Shown: positions 35,831 to 45,032 of the stretch, piece after piece | Numbering within the stretch: the stretch's first letter is position 1 | Layout of the letters: each line of letters begins with the position of its first letter | NCBI RefSeq assembly: GCF_039962115.1 | Contig: NZ_JAMPKJ010000012.1 | Location: 1-64,000 of the forward strand | DNA: 64,000 bases | Origin: Funiculus sociatus GB2-C1 | GTDB taxonomy: Bacteria > Cyanobacteriota > Cyanobacteriia > Cyanobacteriales > FACHB-T130 | Direction: 5' to 3' | Program-made: the position numbers and the translations under genes | Notes under the pieces: generated by a model | Databases searched by the model: none | The model's input: the letters and a program-made list of their open reading frames with translations, nothing else | What the model was told of the DNA's origin: nothing

Positions 35831-38188
35831 GTGGCGCTGACAAACATTCCCAAAATTTTACTTAGAGAGTATCTGAGCAGAAATGCACCTCCAATCAGGC
35901 TTACCCAATACAATTGGTTAAGCCGATACCAATGGCTGGCACCAATAGTTGATGAAATCAAAACCGAACTAGATCCGCCAACCCCAGAAGAACAAACCGC
36001 CCTTGTTGACGCACCGCCACAATTTACCGCGCCAGTCCACTCATTTGAATCCCACTACTCAATTGAATCCCACTACAGATACTATCGTTGCAAGTATAGC
36101 GATCCCTTAGCCTGTAACTTGCCGCAACAGACCCTCCAGCGAGAGCCAACAGCCAAGTATTGTTTAGAATGCGGTTTTCCAGCTACCTTACCGGAAAAAA
36201 GTGAAATTCGGGGACGGCGCGGCAGATATCGAGTAGAAACTTTAGTCGGAAAGCGCGGTATGGGCCGTCTGTACCAGGGAACCCAACTTTCCGATCAGCA
36301 GCCGATTGTCATTAAAGAATACCTGCTCCCCAACCGTTCCTTCAGCCAAGAAGAAACCCGCCAGCGCAAGCAAACCTTTGAGCTAGTAGCAGGTTTGAGT
36401 CTAGCAGATGGAAGAGTTCAGGATTTGCGCCTGCGTCAGCCTTGGGATGCCATTTCTGACGGGCTTGAGGAACGCTGCTACCTCATTACCAACGGCAATT
36501 TAGATACATCCCCAACCCTCAGCGCCTACCTGTCCGCCAGTGGTGCGATGACCAGTTGGCAAGTGCGCCTAGTTCTCAACCAAGTGTTGCAAACCCTGGA
36601 ATCTCTCCACGGTCAAAAGTTTAGCCTGCCTTCCGGCCAGGTGCAGCAGGGAATGGCTCATGGCAATATCAGCCTTGATAGTTTGCTATACGTAGGAGAC
36701 AAGGAGAAATTTTTTATACATCTGTGCGACTTGGCTCTCTGGGAACGCTTGTTTGAGCCGCCAAACACCGAAATCATTATTCCCATGCCTGCCCAAGATT
36801 TAGTAGCATTGGGATATGTGGGCTTTTACCTGTTGGTAGGGCGATCGCTTGACCCTTCCCATCAGCTTATTGACCCCAGAGATGAGCGACAATGGCCTCC
36901 CGTAGAGCCTCACCTGAAGACGTTTATCCTTCGTCTTATCGGGCTAGATGTGACTTTTGAAAGTGCCGAAGAAGCGCGACTCGCTCTATTGAAATTGCCC
37001 CCAGATCAACATATTGATATTTTAGTTGTAGAAACAGCGTCACCAGAAGACGACCAAGCCAAGCTGCGTCGCCCTCCCTACTGGCTCTTTGGTATCCTGG
37101 GATTGAGTTTGTTAGGAATATTTGTTTGGGCGCTAATCCCCAAATCCCAAGCCGGAAATCTTACCGATAACGACTTTCTAACTTGCTGCATCAAGGACAT
37201 CTCTGCTATTCCTGGTGGTAAATTTAATTACACAGCGGAAGAAGCGGGAACCTGGAGCTATATACTGCGACACGCAAACATAATATCCCAGGATAAAACT
37301 TTAGAAGAAAAGCTCCTAGAACGTCAGCCAAAATTACAGCTAAATTATCAACCAGAGCCTTCAGGAGAAGCAGCAATAGCAAAAGTAATGTCCGGAAAAG
37401 CAAACTTTGCCATCTCCGGTCTGGTTAATGAATTGGCACCAGAGCTGAAATCGAAAGAAGTTGCCTATGATGGTTTGGTAGTGTTTGTTGCCTTCAGCTA
37501 TGCCAAAAGGGATAAGAGCCTTCCACAGGCTTTAAAAGGGCAGATTACTTTTGAGCAATTGCGTAAACTCTACACAGGCGAAATTACAAGCTGGAAACAG
37601 CTAGGCGGCCCCGATATACCAGTAAGACTTTATATTCCCAAAGAAACTGAGGCAGTACGAATCTTTGAGCAACGAGTCCTCAAAAATGACCAAGAAATTG
37701 CTTTATTTAGAAGATTAATTCAAAAAGGCGAGCAGCCACCACCTTTGTTTAAAAATCCGTACGCGCAAGAAATTAAACAGATGTCCACTTTTGAGACTCT
37801 GCGACAGGTGATTCGAGATTTCGAGGATGATGAAGTTGGGGGAATTGCTTTTGGTACGCTCAGCAAAGTTTTCGGTCAATGTTCAGCTTATCCTCTGGCT
37901 TTAATAGATAAAAATAAGACGGCGGTACAGGCTTTAATTCAAGACAACGGTAATCCCGTAAATCCCACAACAGACTTGTGCGATGATAAAGGAAGTTATC
38001 GCCCTAACGTCGAAGTTTTCAGAAATAGAAGCTATCCCTTGGGATATCCCATTGCTGTAGTTTATTCTGGAGATAACAGTCGTCCCCCGGTCGGTCAAAA
38101 GTTTGCTGAGCTACTGAGAACCCGCGAAGCACAACGCCTGCTAAGTAAAGCAGGCCTGGTGCCTTTGCAACCGCTACCACCAAATTAA
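35831..38188 (+). CDS. Pseudokinase - transmembrane - phosphate-binding-protein-like fusion, CIS-linked
   Basis: GTG 35831, preceded by GGAGAG, opens a 785-residue protein. Residues 85-117 carry four cysteines (RCKYSDPLAC, KYCLECGFP) that could form a zinc ribbon. A kinase-like domain (about 128-395) keeps the VIKEY lysine but has MAHGNISLDSLL in place of the HRD loop and no DFG, so it is probably inactive. One membrane segment (WLFGILGLSLLGIFVWALIP) is at about 418-437. The remainder (about 440-785) is a PstS-like periplasmic-binding fold with ISGLVNELAP and TFEQLRKLYTGEITSWKQLG. Predicted orientation puts the kinase-like part in the cytoplasm and the binding domain outside or in the lumen. 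Confidence 0.82.
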   Translation: MALTNIPKILLREYLSRNAPPIRLTQYNWLSRYQWLAPIVDEIKTELDPPTPEEQTALVDAPPQFTAPVHSFESHYSIESHYRYYRCKYSDPLACNLPQQTLQREPTAKYCLECGFPATLPEKSEIRGRRGRYRVETLVGKRGMGRLYQGTQLSDQQPIVIKEYLLPNRSFSQEETRQRKQTFELVAGLSLADGRVQDLRLRQPWDAISDGLEERCYLITNGNLDTSPTLSAYLSASGAMTSWQVRLVLNQVLQTLESLHGQKFSLPSGQVQQGMAHGNISLDSLLYVGDKEKFFIHLCDLALWERLFEPPNTEIIIPMPAQDLVALGYVGFYLLVGRSLDPSHQLIDPRDERQWPPVEPHLKTFILRLIGLDVTFESAEEARLALLKLPPDQHIDILVVETASPEDDQAKLRRPPYWLFGILGLSLLGIFVWALIPKSQAGNLTDNDFLTCCIKDISAIPGGKFNYTAEEAGTWSYILRHANIISQDKTLEEKLLERQPKLQLNYQPEPSGEAAIAKVMSGKANFAISGLVNELAPELKSKEVAYDGLVVFVAFSYAKRDKSLPQALKGQITFEQLRKLYTGEITSWKQLGGPDIPVRLYIPKETEAVRIFEQRVLKNDQEIALFRRLIQKGEQPPPLFKNPYAQEIKQMSTFETLRQVIRDFEDDEVGGIAFGTLSKVFGQCSAYPLALIDKNKTAVQALIQDNGNPVNPTTDLCDDKGSYRPNVEVFRNRSYPLGYPIAVVYSGDNSRPPVGQKFAELLRTREAQRLLSKAGLVPLQPLPPN

Positions 38189-38285
38189 AAATTAAAAATT
38201 CTTAATTTAGCTCAAATTCGACTTTCCGCTACTGATCGGCACTAAGGTAGAGGCATAAAATAGCAGTAAGGTTTGGGTTTTGGTT

Positions 38286-38480
38286 ATGGTAAATTATCGT
38301 TTTCCAGAGGCGCAGAAGGATGCTGTAGCTAATCAGAGCATACAACACTCCCGAAGTGCGCTTTCAAAGACAGCAGCTAAAGTTCTGCAAGATCCTCTAC
38401 TGCTGCGACAGCTTAGCGACCAAGTATACAAACTGATGATTGAAGATTTGCGCCGTCAACGAGAACGCAGTAGAAACTAA
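38286..38480 (+). CDS. Small CIS-operon protein of unknown function
   Basis: The 64-residue protein MVNYRFPEAQKDAV... is rich in charged residues and ends with an amphipathic helix (LSDQVYKLMIEDLRRQRERS). It begins at ATG 38286; an in-frame TTG lies six bases upstream. It sits between the pseudokinase fusion and a tube/adaptor gene, with 14 bases to the next start, and so is certainly part of the operon. Short helical proteins in this place in CIS operons often act as chaperones or adaptor pieces, but no family could be named. Confidence 0.6.
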   Translation: MVNYRFPEAQKDAVANQSIQHSRSALSKTAAKVLQDPLLLRQLSDQVYKLMIEDLRRQRERSRN

Positions 38481-38494
38481 GGAGGATAATTTTG

Positions 38495-39085
38495 ATGGCA
38501 CTTCCATTGCCACAATCACAGCCATCTGTGTCAAATCAGAATAACGGACAGAATAAAAATGGCACAAGCACTCGCGAACTGAACTACGTTACAGCCAATC
38601 GCTTTTATGTAGAAATTCAGAGTAACATTACTGCCTGTTTCACAGAGTGCCAAGGCTTGGGTGTCACTATAAAAGCTGAAAAACGTTTGGAAGGTGGTGT
38701 CAACGACCAACAGAGAATTATTCTGGGTCAGGCAGAATTTTCTGATGTGACGCTCAAACGTGGCATCACAAATGATTTAACCTTCTGGAATTGGATTAGT
38801 AAAATATTGAGCGATGTTGGACGCAATAAAGGTAATAATTTGCCGAAAAAAGAACGCCGCAACGTCAATATTCTAGTTTTTAACCAGGCAGGAGAAACGA
38901 TGCAGTGTTGGACGCTAATCGGTGCCGTTCCGGTTTCTTGGAAAGCACCAGCATTAAACGCCGATTCTGGCACAGTGGCTATTGAAGAGTTGACTCTAGC
39001 ATACGAAAGTTTGCAAGTTGATAACTCCCGTGCTGGCGGCTCCTCGATTTCTGGCGGACGCGATAAATTGGGATACTTCGCCTAG
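38495..39085 (+). CDS. CIS tail tube/adaptor protein (gp19-like), second arm
   Basis: The start at ATG 38495 follows a strong AAGGAGG site. The 196-residue protein has a disordered Asn/Gln-rich N-terminus (about 1-30) and then a gp19-like tube domain: NRFYVEIQSNITACFTECQG, ISKILS preceded by LKRGITNDLTFWNWI, and the C-terminal APALNADSGTVAIEELTLAY. It is a paralogue of the 25431-25937 protein and probably forms an adaptor ring between tube and spike or baseplate. The glycine/serine-rich tail (RAGGSSISGGRDKLGYFA) is unusual. Confidence 0.85.
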   Translation: MALPLPQSQPSVSNQNNGQNKNGTSTRELNYVTANRFYVEIQSNITACFTECQGLGVTIKAEKRLEGGVNDQQRIILGQAEFSDVTLKRGITNDLTFWNWISKILSDVGRNKGNNLPKKERRNVNILVFNQAGETMQCWTLIGAVPVSWKAPALNADSGTVAIEELTLAYESLQVDNSRAGGSSISGGRDKLGYFA

Positions 39086-39101
39086 TAATTAGCACAAATA
39101 T

Positions 39102-42100
39102 ATGGCGGAAATTCAAGACACCCACCCCCATAACAATCTTCCCAATGGAGAAACAACATCCCAGGAACCCCTTGGTTTCAAAAATCCCTTGCTTCCAGCT
39201 AATCCATTAGGACAAAATTTCATTAGCCGGAAATTTCTCTATCCGCTGGGAGCAAGGGCAATTACAGCATTTGATCCTTCGGTATTTTTTTCCCGTGAAA
39301 TGCCGGATGAAGTGCCGCCGGACAATCCATTTGACAATTCACCCTTTTTCGCCGAATCCCAAGCCTCACAGTTGAGTAAATCGGTTGCAGCCTCTGATGG
39401 CATTACGTCAGCAGCAGCACCACCAGTCGTCGCGCAGCTAAAAGAATCCACGCTAATACAACCTCGATTGGAAACCGAAAAACCAGCTTCGAGGGCAGAA
39501 GTAATTAAGCCTGTAACTACACCGCAAGTAACTTATAAGATTAATCAAGGCAAGGAAGACAATTCCGGCCTTTTGTCTTCTACCACCACGCTTTCGGAAA
39601 TGCTGCCAGCTACGATTACCGAAGTAACTCAAATACAACCACGATTAGAAAGTCAAATATCAACTTACAACTCTGAAGTAAGTCAGTCAATAACTGCACC
39701 ACAAGTAGCTTCTATAACTCAAGAAAAACAAGAATTCGATCCTGCGACAACGCAGCAAGTTAGGATTATAGACGGAACTCAAATACAACCGCGTTTAGAA
39801 AATCAAATATCAACTGACAACCCTGAAGTAAGTCAGTCAATAACTGCACCACAAGTAGGTTCTATAGCTGAAGAAAAACAAGAATTAGATCCAGCGATAG
39901 TGCCGCAAATTACGACTACCGAAGCAACTCAAATACAACCGCGATTAGAAAGTAAAACACCAAATACAACCGAAGCAATTGAGTCGGGAATTACACGACA
40001 AGAAACCTTAGCGGTACCAAAAGCAGCAGAAGAAATTACAGATTCTCAGTCAGAATTTGTAGCCTTAGATTCTGTCACAAAGTCAGAGGAAACCCCACAA
40101 GTTACCACTACAGATGCAACTCAAATACAACCGCGGTTAGAAAGTGAAATATCAGCTGACAACCCTGAAGTAGCTCAGTCAATAACTGCACTAGAAGTAG
40201 CTTCTATAACTCAAGAGAAACAAGGATTCGACCCTGCGACAACGCCGCCAGCTACGACTACCGATGCAACAATCGTACAAGCGTTTAAAGAAAGTAAACC
40301 ACAACCTGGAAACCGTGAAGTAATTGAGCCAATAACTTTACCAGAACTATCTTCTATAACTCAAGAGAAACAAGAATTCGACCCTACGACGACAACGCCG
40401 CAAGTTACGATTACAGACGCAGCTCAAATACAACCGCGATTAGAAAGTCAAATATCAACTGAGAACTCTGAAGTAATTCAGTCAATAACTGCACCACAAG
40501 TAAATTCTGGAATAACTCAAGAGAAAGAAGCATTCGCACCAACCATAAGTCCGGAAGTTACGATTACAGACGCAACAATTGTACAAGCGTTTAAAGAAAG
40601 TAAAACAGAACCTGATAACTTTGAAGAAATTGACACAGGGTCTGCACTAGAAGTAATAGAAAAAACAACTCAAGAGGAAGAAAAATTCGCAACTCTACCT
40701 TCTTCTACCACGCTTTCAGAAACGCCGGAAGTTACGATTACAGACGCAACAATACAACCGCGATTAGAAGAACAAACACAATTTATTAAAACAGAAGGAC
40801 TTGAGTCATTAACAGTAACTTCACTACAAGTAGCTGCGGAAGTAACTCAAGAAGAAGTAAAATTCGCACCAAGGACAACGCCGCAAGTTACAATTACAGG
40901 CGCAACGCAAATACAACCGCGATTAGAAAGTCAAATATCAACTGACAACACAGAAAAAATTGAGTTAGTAGCTGTACCGCAAGTAGCTGATGAAGTAACT
41001 CAAGAGAAGGAAGATTTCGCACCAGCGATAACGCCGCAAGTTACGATTACAGACGCAACCCAAGTACAAACGTTTAAAGAAACAGAAAGACCAACTATAA
41101 AAACTGAAGGAATTGAGTCAGTAGCTGCGCCACAAGTAGCTGATGAAGTAACTCAAGAGAAGGAAGATTTCGCACCAGCAACAACGCCACAAGTTACGTT
41201 CGCAGATGCAATAGAAGGTCAAATATCGGCTGAGAATACAGAGGAGATTGAGTCATTAACAGTAACTTCACCACAAATAGCTGAGGGAGTAACTCAAGAG
41301 AAAGAAGAATTCGCACCAGCAACAACGCCGGAAGTTACGATTACAGACGCAACGGTACAACCGCGGTTAGAAAGTAAAATATCAGATGAGAACGCAGAAC
41401 AAGTTGAGTCAGGAACTGCACCAGAGGTAAATTATCTAACAACTCAACCGAAGGAAGAATTCGCACCAGCAACAACGCCGGAAGTTACGATTACAGACGC
41501 AACGGTACAACCGCGATTAGAAAGTAAAATATCAGTTGAGAATACAGAAGGAATTGAGTCAATAGCTGCACCAGAACTAGCTGATGAAGTAACTCAGCAA
41601 AAAGTAGAATTTGTACCAGCAAAAACGCCGGAAGTTACGATTGCAGACGTAGCTCAAGTACAAGCGTTTAAAGAAACACCAACTACAAAAGCTGGAGGAA
41701 TTGAGTCAGTAATTGCCCTTAAAGTAGCTTCGGAAGCAACTCAAGAGAAAGAAGCATTTGCCTCCGTAACAACGCCGGAAGTTACGATTGGAGACACAAC
41801 GGGACAACCACGATTAGAAAGTAAAATACTAACTACAAAAACTGAAGGAATTGAGCCGGGAACTTCACCACAAGTAGCTTCTAAAGTAAATGAGGCTCAG
41901 TCAGAACTCGGAGCTTTAGCTTCTGTCACAATGCCAGAGGAAACGCCGCAAGTTACGACAACAAACTCAATTCAAGTACAAGCGCAATTAGAAACTCAAA
42001 CACCAGCTACAACCGAAGGAATTGAGCGGGAAACTACACCAGACGCAGCACCCTTACCACTACAGCCAGCCGCAGAACAAACGAGTGAGGTAGCAGTGTT

Positions 42101-43418
42101 GTCAAACGTTACGGAACCGATGCCGTTTTCTGTAAGCCGGAAGGTAGAATCGGTAGAAATGCCAGCGATCGCTTCTGAGAAAACGCTTACCCAATCAGAC
42201 ATCACAGCCCCTTCTCTGGCATCTTCTGTCACGACACCAGATGTTCCGCTTGTACAACTTCTATCGGAACAGGAACCCAGGAAGGCAACAGAAGAAGCGG
42301 TTTCAGAAATCAATGCACCTTCTTCTGTTGTACCGATACCGACTCAACTGCATGAAAATTCGGATCTTCGGGTAGAGGAAGCGATCGCTCCCATATCCTC
42401 TGACACTTCTAACAAACAGGTGTCAAAAATTACAACGAATACCGAAATGGGCGTTGTACAACCTCTGTTAGATAACCAGTTGTCTGCACAATCCCAGGTG
42501 CCAACAGCTAGGGAAGATTTGGCTGACAAGGTGGAAGAAGCTGCACCCATATCTTCTGCCACAGATAACAAACAGGTGTCAGAAAGTACGCCCAATACAC
42601 AAGCCAATATTGTCCAACCTTTAGGGGAAATAGAGCCTCGCCAGCAGATTGAAGAAATCCCTCAATTGCCTACAGTTTTGACAAATCTATCCATCCTCAG
42701 CCCATTAACTCAATCCAATTTGCTCGTTTCCAAATTTCCAGAACAGACAACTCTTAACGTTGAAGAATCCTTGCTCTCGCCTTCAAAGTTACCTGGGCGT
42801 ATCCAGAGAATGCCAGAGGAAGGGGATAAGGGACAAGAATTTGGCGACTCGGAAGTAAAGCCGACAATTCAAAGAAGCGTTTCTTCCTCCTTTGAAGAAA
42901 AATTGCGATCGCAACAGGCGGGAGATTTACCAGAATCCAACCAATCTTCAATCCCCTTAGCAAAAGATTCTGCGATCGCTAAAACTATACCCACATCATG
43001 GTCTAGCATCGCCGATTTAATAGGCGAGGCTACATCAGACTCAAGCAACTCAATGATTGTACAACCCCTCTTAGAGGAGAGGGGTTGGCAAGAGCCGATT
43101 ATTTCCTCGTCAGATTCCAGAAACTCTTACTCAACAGTTGATTCCCCACATACCGATAGGGCGAACGGTGTTATCCAAGCATATTCCAATACCTCCGGGC
43201 GCACATCAGCATCCGGGATGGAAGCTCTTAGACAGTTGATGGAATCATCTGGTGGTAGCAAAGTAGAGGCGCATCAGTCAGACGAAGATTTCTCAGAAGA
43301 CGAAGGAGTTGATAACCTGGAGATTTTGGCTCGTGAAATTTACAGTTTTATAAAGCAACGGTTGGAGATAGAACGAGAGCGTAGAGGGAACAACTACTCC
43401 GGTCGCCTGCCTTGGTAA
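39102..43418 (+). CDS. Giant repeat protein of the CIS operon (1,438 aa)
   Basis: The N-terminus (1-100) contains FKNPLLPANPLGQNFISRKF and an acidic, proline-rich stretch. Residues about 160-970 consist of about 16 copies of a Thr/Glu-rich repeat with a core of the form EVTITDATVQPRLESKI, at a period near 50 residues. A less regular region follows to about 1,370. The last 60 residues form a helix ending LAREIYSFIKQRLEIERERR and GNNYSGRLPW. C-terminal helices of this kind (LA-x-x-hy-x-x-hyRL-x-x-ERER) end proteins in many CIS loci. No signal peptide or membrane segment is visible. It could be a tape-measure, scaffold or cargo-related protein. Confidence 0.7.
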   Translation: MAEIQDTHPHNNLPNGETTSQEPLGFKNPLLPANPLGQNFISRKFLYPLGARAITAFDPSVFFSREMPDEVPPDNPFDNSPFFAESQASQLSKSVAASDGITSAAAPPVVAQLKESTLIQPRLETEKPASRAEVIKPVTTPQVTYKINQGKEDNSGLLSSTTTLSEMLPATITEVTQIQPRLESQISTYNSEVSQSITAPQVASITQEKQEFDPATTQQVRIIDGTQIQPRLENQISTDNPEVSQSITAPQVGSIAEEKQELDPAIVPQITTTEATQIQPRLESKTPNTTEAIESGITRQETLAVPKAAEEITDSQSEFVALDSVTKSEETPQVTTTDATQIQPRLESEISADNPEVAQSITALEVASITQEKQGFDPATTPPATTTDATIVQAFKESKPQPGNREVIEPITLPELSSITQEKQEFDPTTTTPQVTITDAAQIQPRLESQISTENSEVIQSITAPQVNSGITQEKEAFAPTISPEVTITDATIVQAFKESKTEPDNFEEIDTGSALEVIEKTTQEEEKFATLPSSTTLSETPEVTITDATIQPRLEEQTQFIKTEGLESLTVTSLQVAAEVTQEEVKFAPRTTPQVTITGATQIQPRLESQISTDNTEKIELVAVPQVADEVTQEKEDFAPAITPQVTITDATQVQTFKETERPTIKTEGIESVAAPQVADEVTQEKEDFAPATTPQVTFADAIEGQISAENTEEIESLTVTSPQIAEGVTQEKEEFAPATTPEVTITDATVQPRLESKISDENAEQVESGTAPEVNYLTTQPKEEFAPATTPEVTITDATVQPRLESKISVENTEGIESIAAPELADEVTQQKVEFVPAKTPEVTIADVAQVQAFKETPTTKAGGIESVIALKVASEATQEKEAFASVTTPEVTIGDTTGQPRLESKILTTKTEGIEPGTSPQVASKVNEAQSELGALASVTMPEETPQVTTTNSIQVQAQLETQTPATTEGIERETTPDAAPLPLQPAAEQTSEVAVLSNVTEPMPFSVSRKVESVEMPAIASEKTLTQSDITAPSLASSVTTPDVPLVQLLSEQEPRKATEEAVSEINAPSSVVPIPTQLHENSDLRVEEAIAPISSDTSNKQVSKITTNTEMGVVQPLLDNQLSAQSQVPTAREDLADKVEEAAPISSATDNKQVSESTPNTQANIVQPLGEIEPRQQIEEIPQLPTVLTNLSILSPLTQSNLLVSKFPEQTTLNVEESLLSPSKLPGRIQRMPEEGDKGQEFGDSEVKPTIQRSVSSSFEEKLRSQQAGDLPESNQSSIPLAKDSAIAKTIPTSWSSIADLIGEATSDSSNSMIVQPLLEERGWQEPIISSSDSRNSYSTVDSPHTDRANGVIQAYSNTSGRTSASGMEALRQLMESSGGSKVEAHQSDEDFSEDEGVDNLEILAREIYSFIKQRLEIERERRGNNYSGRLPW
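39600..42010 (+). repeat. About 16 coding repeats, 150-bp period
   Basis: The array lies inside the 1,438-aa protein gene. Two neighbouring units beginning near 41307 and 41457 are offset by exactly 150 bp and almost identical over more than 80 bases, so the latest duplications are recent. Length stays a multiple of three throughout, which shows selection for the open frame. Confidence 0.8.
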
Positions 43419-43562
43419 AGTTATACCATTTTGGATTTTGCAAAAATCGGATTAACTTTGCCTTTAATAATAACTGAATTAGGAAAGCCATAGGCAGTTT
43501 CAAACATTTGAATGTCGCACCGCTAAAAAAAAAATGCCAGTAGCATTACTTAGGAGAATATT

Positions 43563-44090
43563 ATGTCCACTACTCGCCTAGTCAAAGCCAAACTTATTCC
43601 CAAGATTCCAGCGCAGGGTGTGGATACCATCGAATTTATGTTCAATCCCACCAAACTATCCTTCAATCGAAGCGTTCAAATTAATGCCTCTCAAGGAGCG
43701 CGGACTGGGAAGGGACTACCCAAAGTCAGCTTTCAAAGTATTGATCCTTACAAGCTCACCATCTCAGATATCCTGTTTGATACCTACGAAGAAGGCACAA
43801 GCGTTCTCTGGTACATCAACAAATTGAAAAAAGCTGTTGAGTTTCCCGATGGTCAAGAGGTTCCACCAGTCTATCTGTTTACTTGGGGCGCTCAGGAATA
43901 CTTGCGTTGCTTTGTGCAACAATTGTCCTACGAACTGACCATGTTTCTGCCTGATGGTACGCCCGTGCGTGCTTCGGCTAACTTGACACTCCACGAGGTT
44001 GATATACTTATACCCCCAGGTAATCCGGAGGCTCCTTCTAGTGTGAACCGCACCGGGGATAGTCGGGAAAACCGCAGCAATAATCAGTAG
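43563..44090 (+). CDS. Cis7-like CIS tube-cap/baseplate protein without LysM tail
   Basis: The 175-residue protein matches the CIS_tube domain found at the N-terminus of Afp7/Pvc7/Cis7: KAKLIPKIPAQGVDTIEFMF, the hallmark FNPTKLSFNR, and the block FVQQLSYELTMFLPDGTPVR. In most homologues a LysM domain of about 50 residues follows; here the protein ends in a polar tail, DSRENRSNNQ, with no LysM. It marks the last recognisable CIS gene of the plus arm. A ribosome site (TTAGGAGAAT) precedes ATG 43563. Confidence 0.85.
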   Translation: MSTTRLVKAKLIPKIPAQGVDTIEFMFNPTKLSFNRSVQINASQGARTGKGLPKVSFQSIDPYKLTISDILFDTYEEGTSVLWYINKLKKAVEFPDGQEVPPVYLFTWGAQEYLRCFVQQLSYELTMFLPDGTPVRASANLTLHEVDILIPPGNPEAPSSVNRTGDSRENRSNNQ

Positions 44091-44264
44091 TCTTTAAGGT
44101 CAAAACGCTAGCTATTCTTTAGATGGCGGAGGGATTCAAGTAGATAATGTCTTGAATTTTAGCCATTGATGGCGGCACTAAGCACGCTGCGGCTAAAGTC
44201 TTTGCTTCCCCCTTGGGATAGGTTATGAGGCGGTCGCCTCATAGTAGGCAAGGTGGGGAAGGGG

Positions 44265-44918
44265 TCAAGAGGGAGAAACCAGCCACGTCCACAACTGGGA
44301 AGATGTGAAATCAGCAACAGTGAATAATGCCCCAGATGCGTCGAGAATCTTGGGGTCGTGGGTGGAGGCAATGCCAATTGTAGTAATTCCTGCGCCTACA
44401 GATGAACGAATGCCAGAGGGAGAGTCTTCAAATGCGATCGCTTGTTCGGCACTCATGCCAAAATGATTCAGAGCCAGTTGATAAGGAGCAGGGTCAGGCT
44501 TGCCCGCTGTTGCTTCTTCAGCTAAAACAACTTTAGCGAAAGCATCTGTCAAGCCCAAAACTTTGAGCATGAATTCGGCATTCTTACGCGGAGCATTTGT
44601 AACAATAGCTCGTTGCAACTTCAATTCCTCCGTCCATGCCAGCATATCCAAAAGTCCATCCAGCGGCTTTAGTTCTGGTGCCAATTCCCGGAAATAAGCT
44701 TCTTTATCTTTTGCTAATTGTTCGCCTTCTGCTATCGACAGCTGCGGCAAGATATCTTGAATAATAACTGGGTTAAGTCGTCCGCTAATCCGGGTTTTGT
44801 AGAAAGTTTCGTCAATTTCTAAACCGTAGTTTCTCAATATTTCCTGCCAAGCCTTGTAATGGATTGGGTCAGTGTTTACGAGAGTCCCGTCCAAGTCAAA
44901 TAAAATTGCTTCAAGCAT
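44265..44918 (-). CDS. HAD-family phosphatase/beta-phosphoglucomutase-like
   Basis: The start at 44918 (MLEAILFDLDGTLVNTDP) gives 217 residues, the usual length. HAD motif 1 is DLDGT, motif 2 the serine/threonine of AIVTNAPRKNA, motif 3 the lysine of EEATAGKPDPAPY, and motif 4 FEDSPSGIRSSVGAG. The cap domain (about 15-80) is of the C1 helical type. The substrate is probably a small phosphosugar or similar. It is convergent with the CIS plus arm and divergent from the saccharopine-dehydrogenase-like gene. Confidence 0.88.
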   Translation of the reverse strand: MLEAILFDLDGTLVNTDPIHYKAWQEILRNYGLEIDETFYKTRISGRLNPVIIQDILPQLSIAEGEQLAKDKEAYFRELAPELKPLDGLLDMLAWTEELKLQRAIVTNAPRKNAEFMLKVLGLTDAFAKVVLAEEATAGKPDPAPYQLALNHFGMSAEQAIAFEDSPSGIRSSVGAGITTIGIASTHDPKILDASGALFTVADFTSSQLWTWLVSPS

Positions 44919-45032
44919 AGTTTTCCAGGCGAGACGGCACAATAAAAGAATATCCCGATTTAAGAAGCAGCACAAATACAGCGATCGCAAAGCGGGATGC
45001 GTTCTGTCTGGCATGTATCTACACCTTTACCA

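Noticed and set aside
24552-44090. Prophage or type VI secretion system
   Set aside because: There are no capsid, terminase, portal, integrase or lysis genes, and no TssJLM membrane complex or ClpV; Pvc16-like proteins and the Cis15-like ATPase point to a PVC/tCIS-type system.
44224-44243. Terminator TATGAGGCG/CGCCTCATA at the end of the CIS plus arm
   Set aside because: The loop is only two bases and no T-run follows, so it is not strong enough to list as a terminator.
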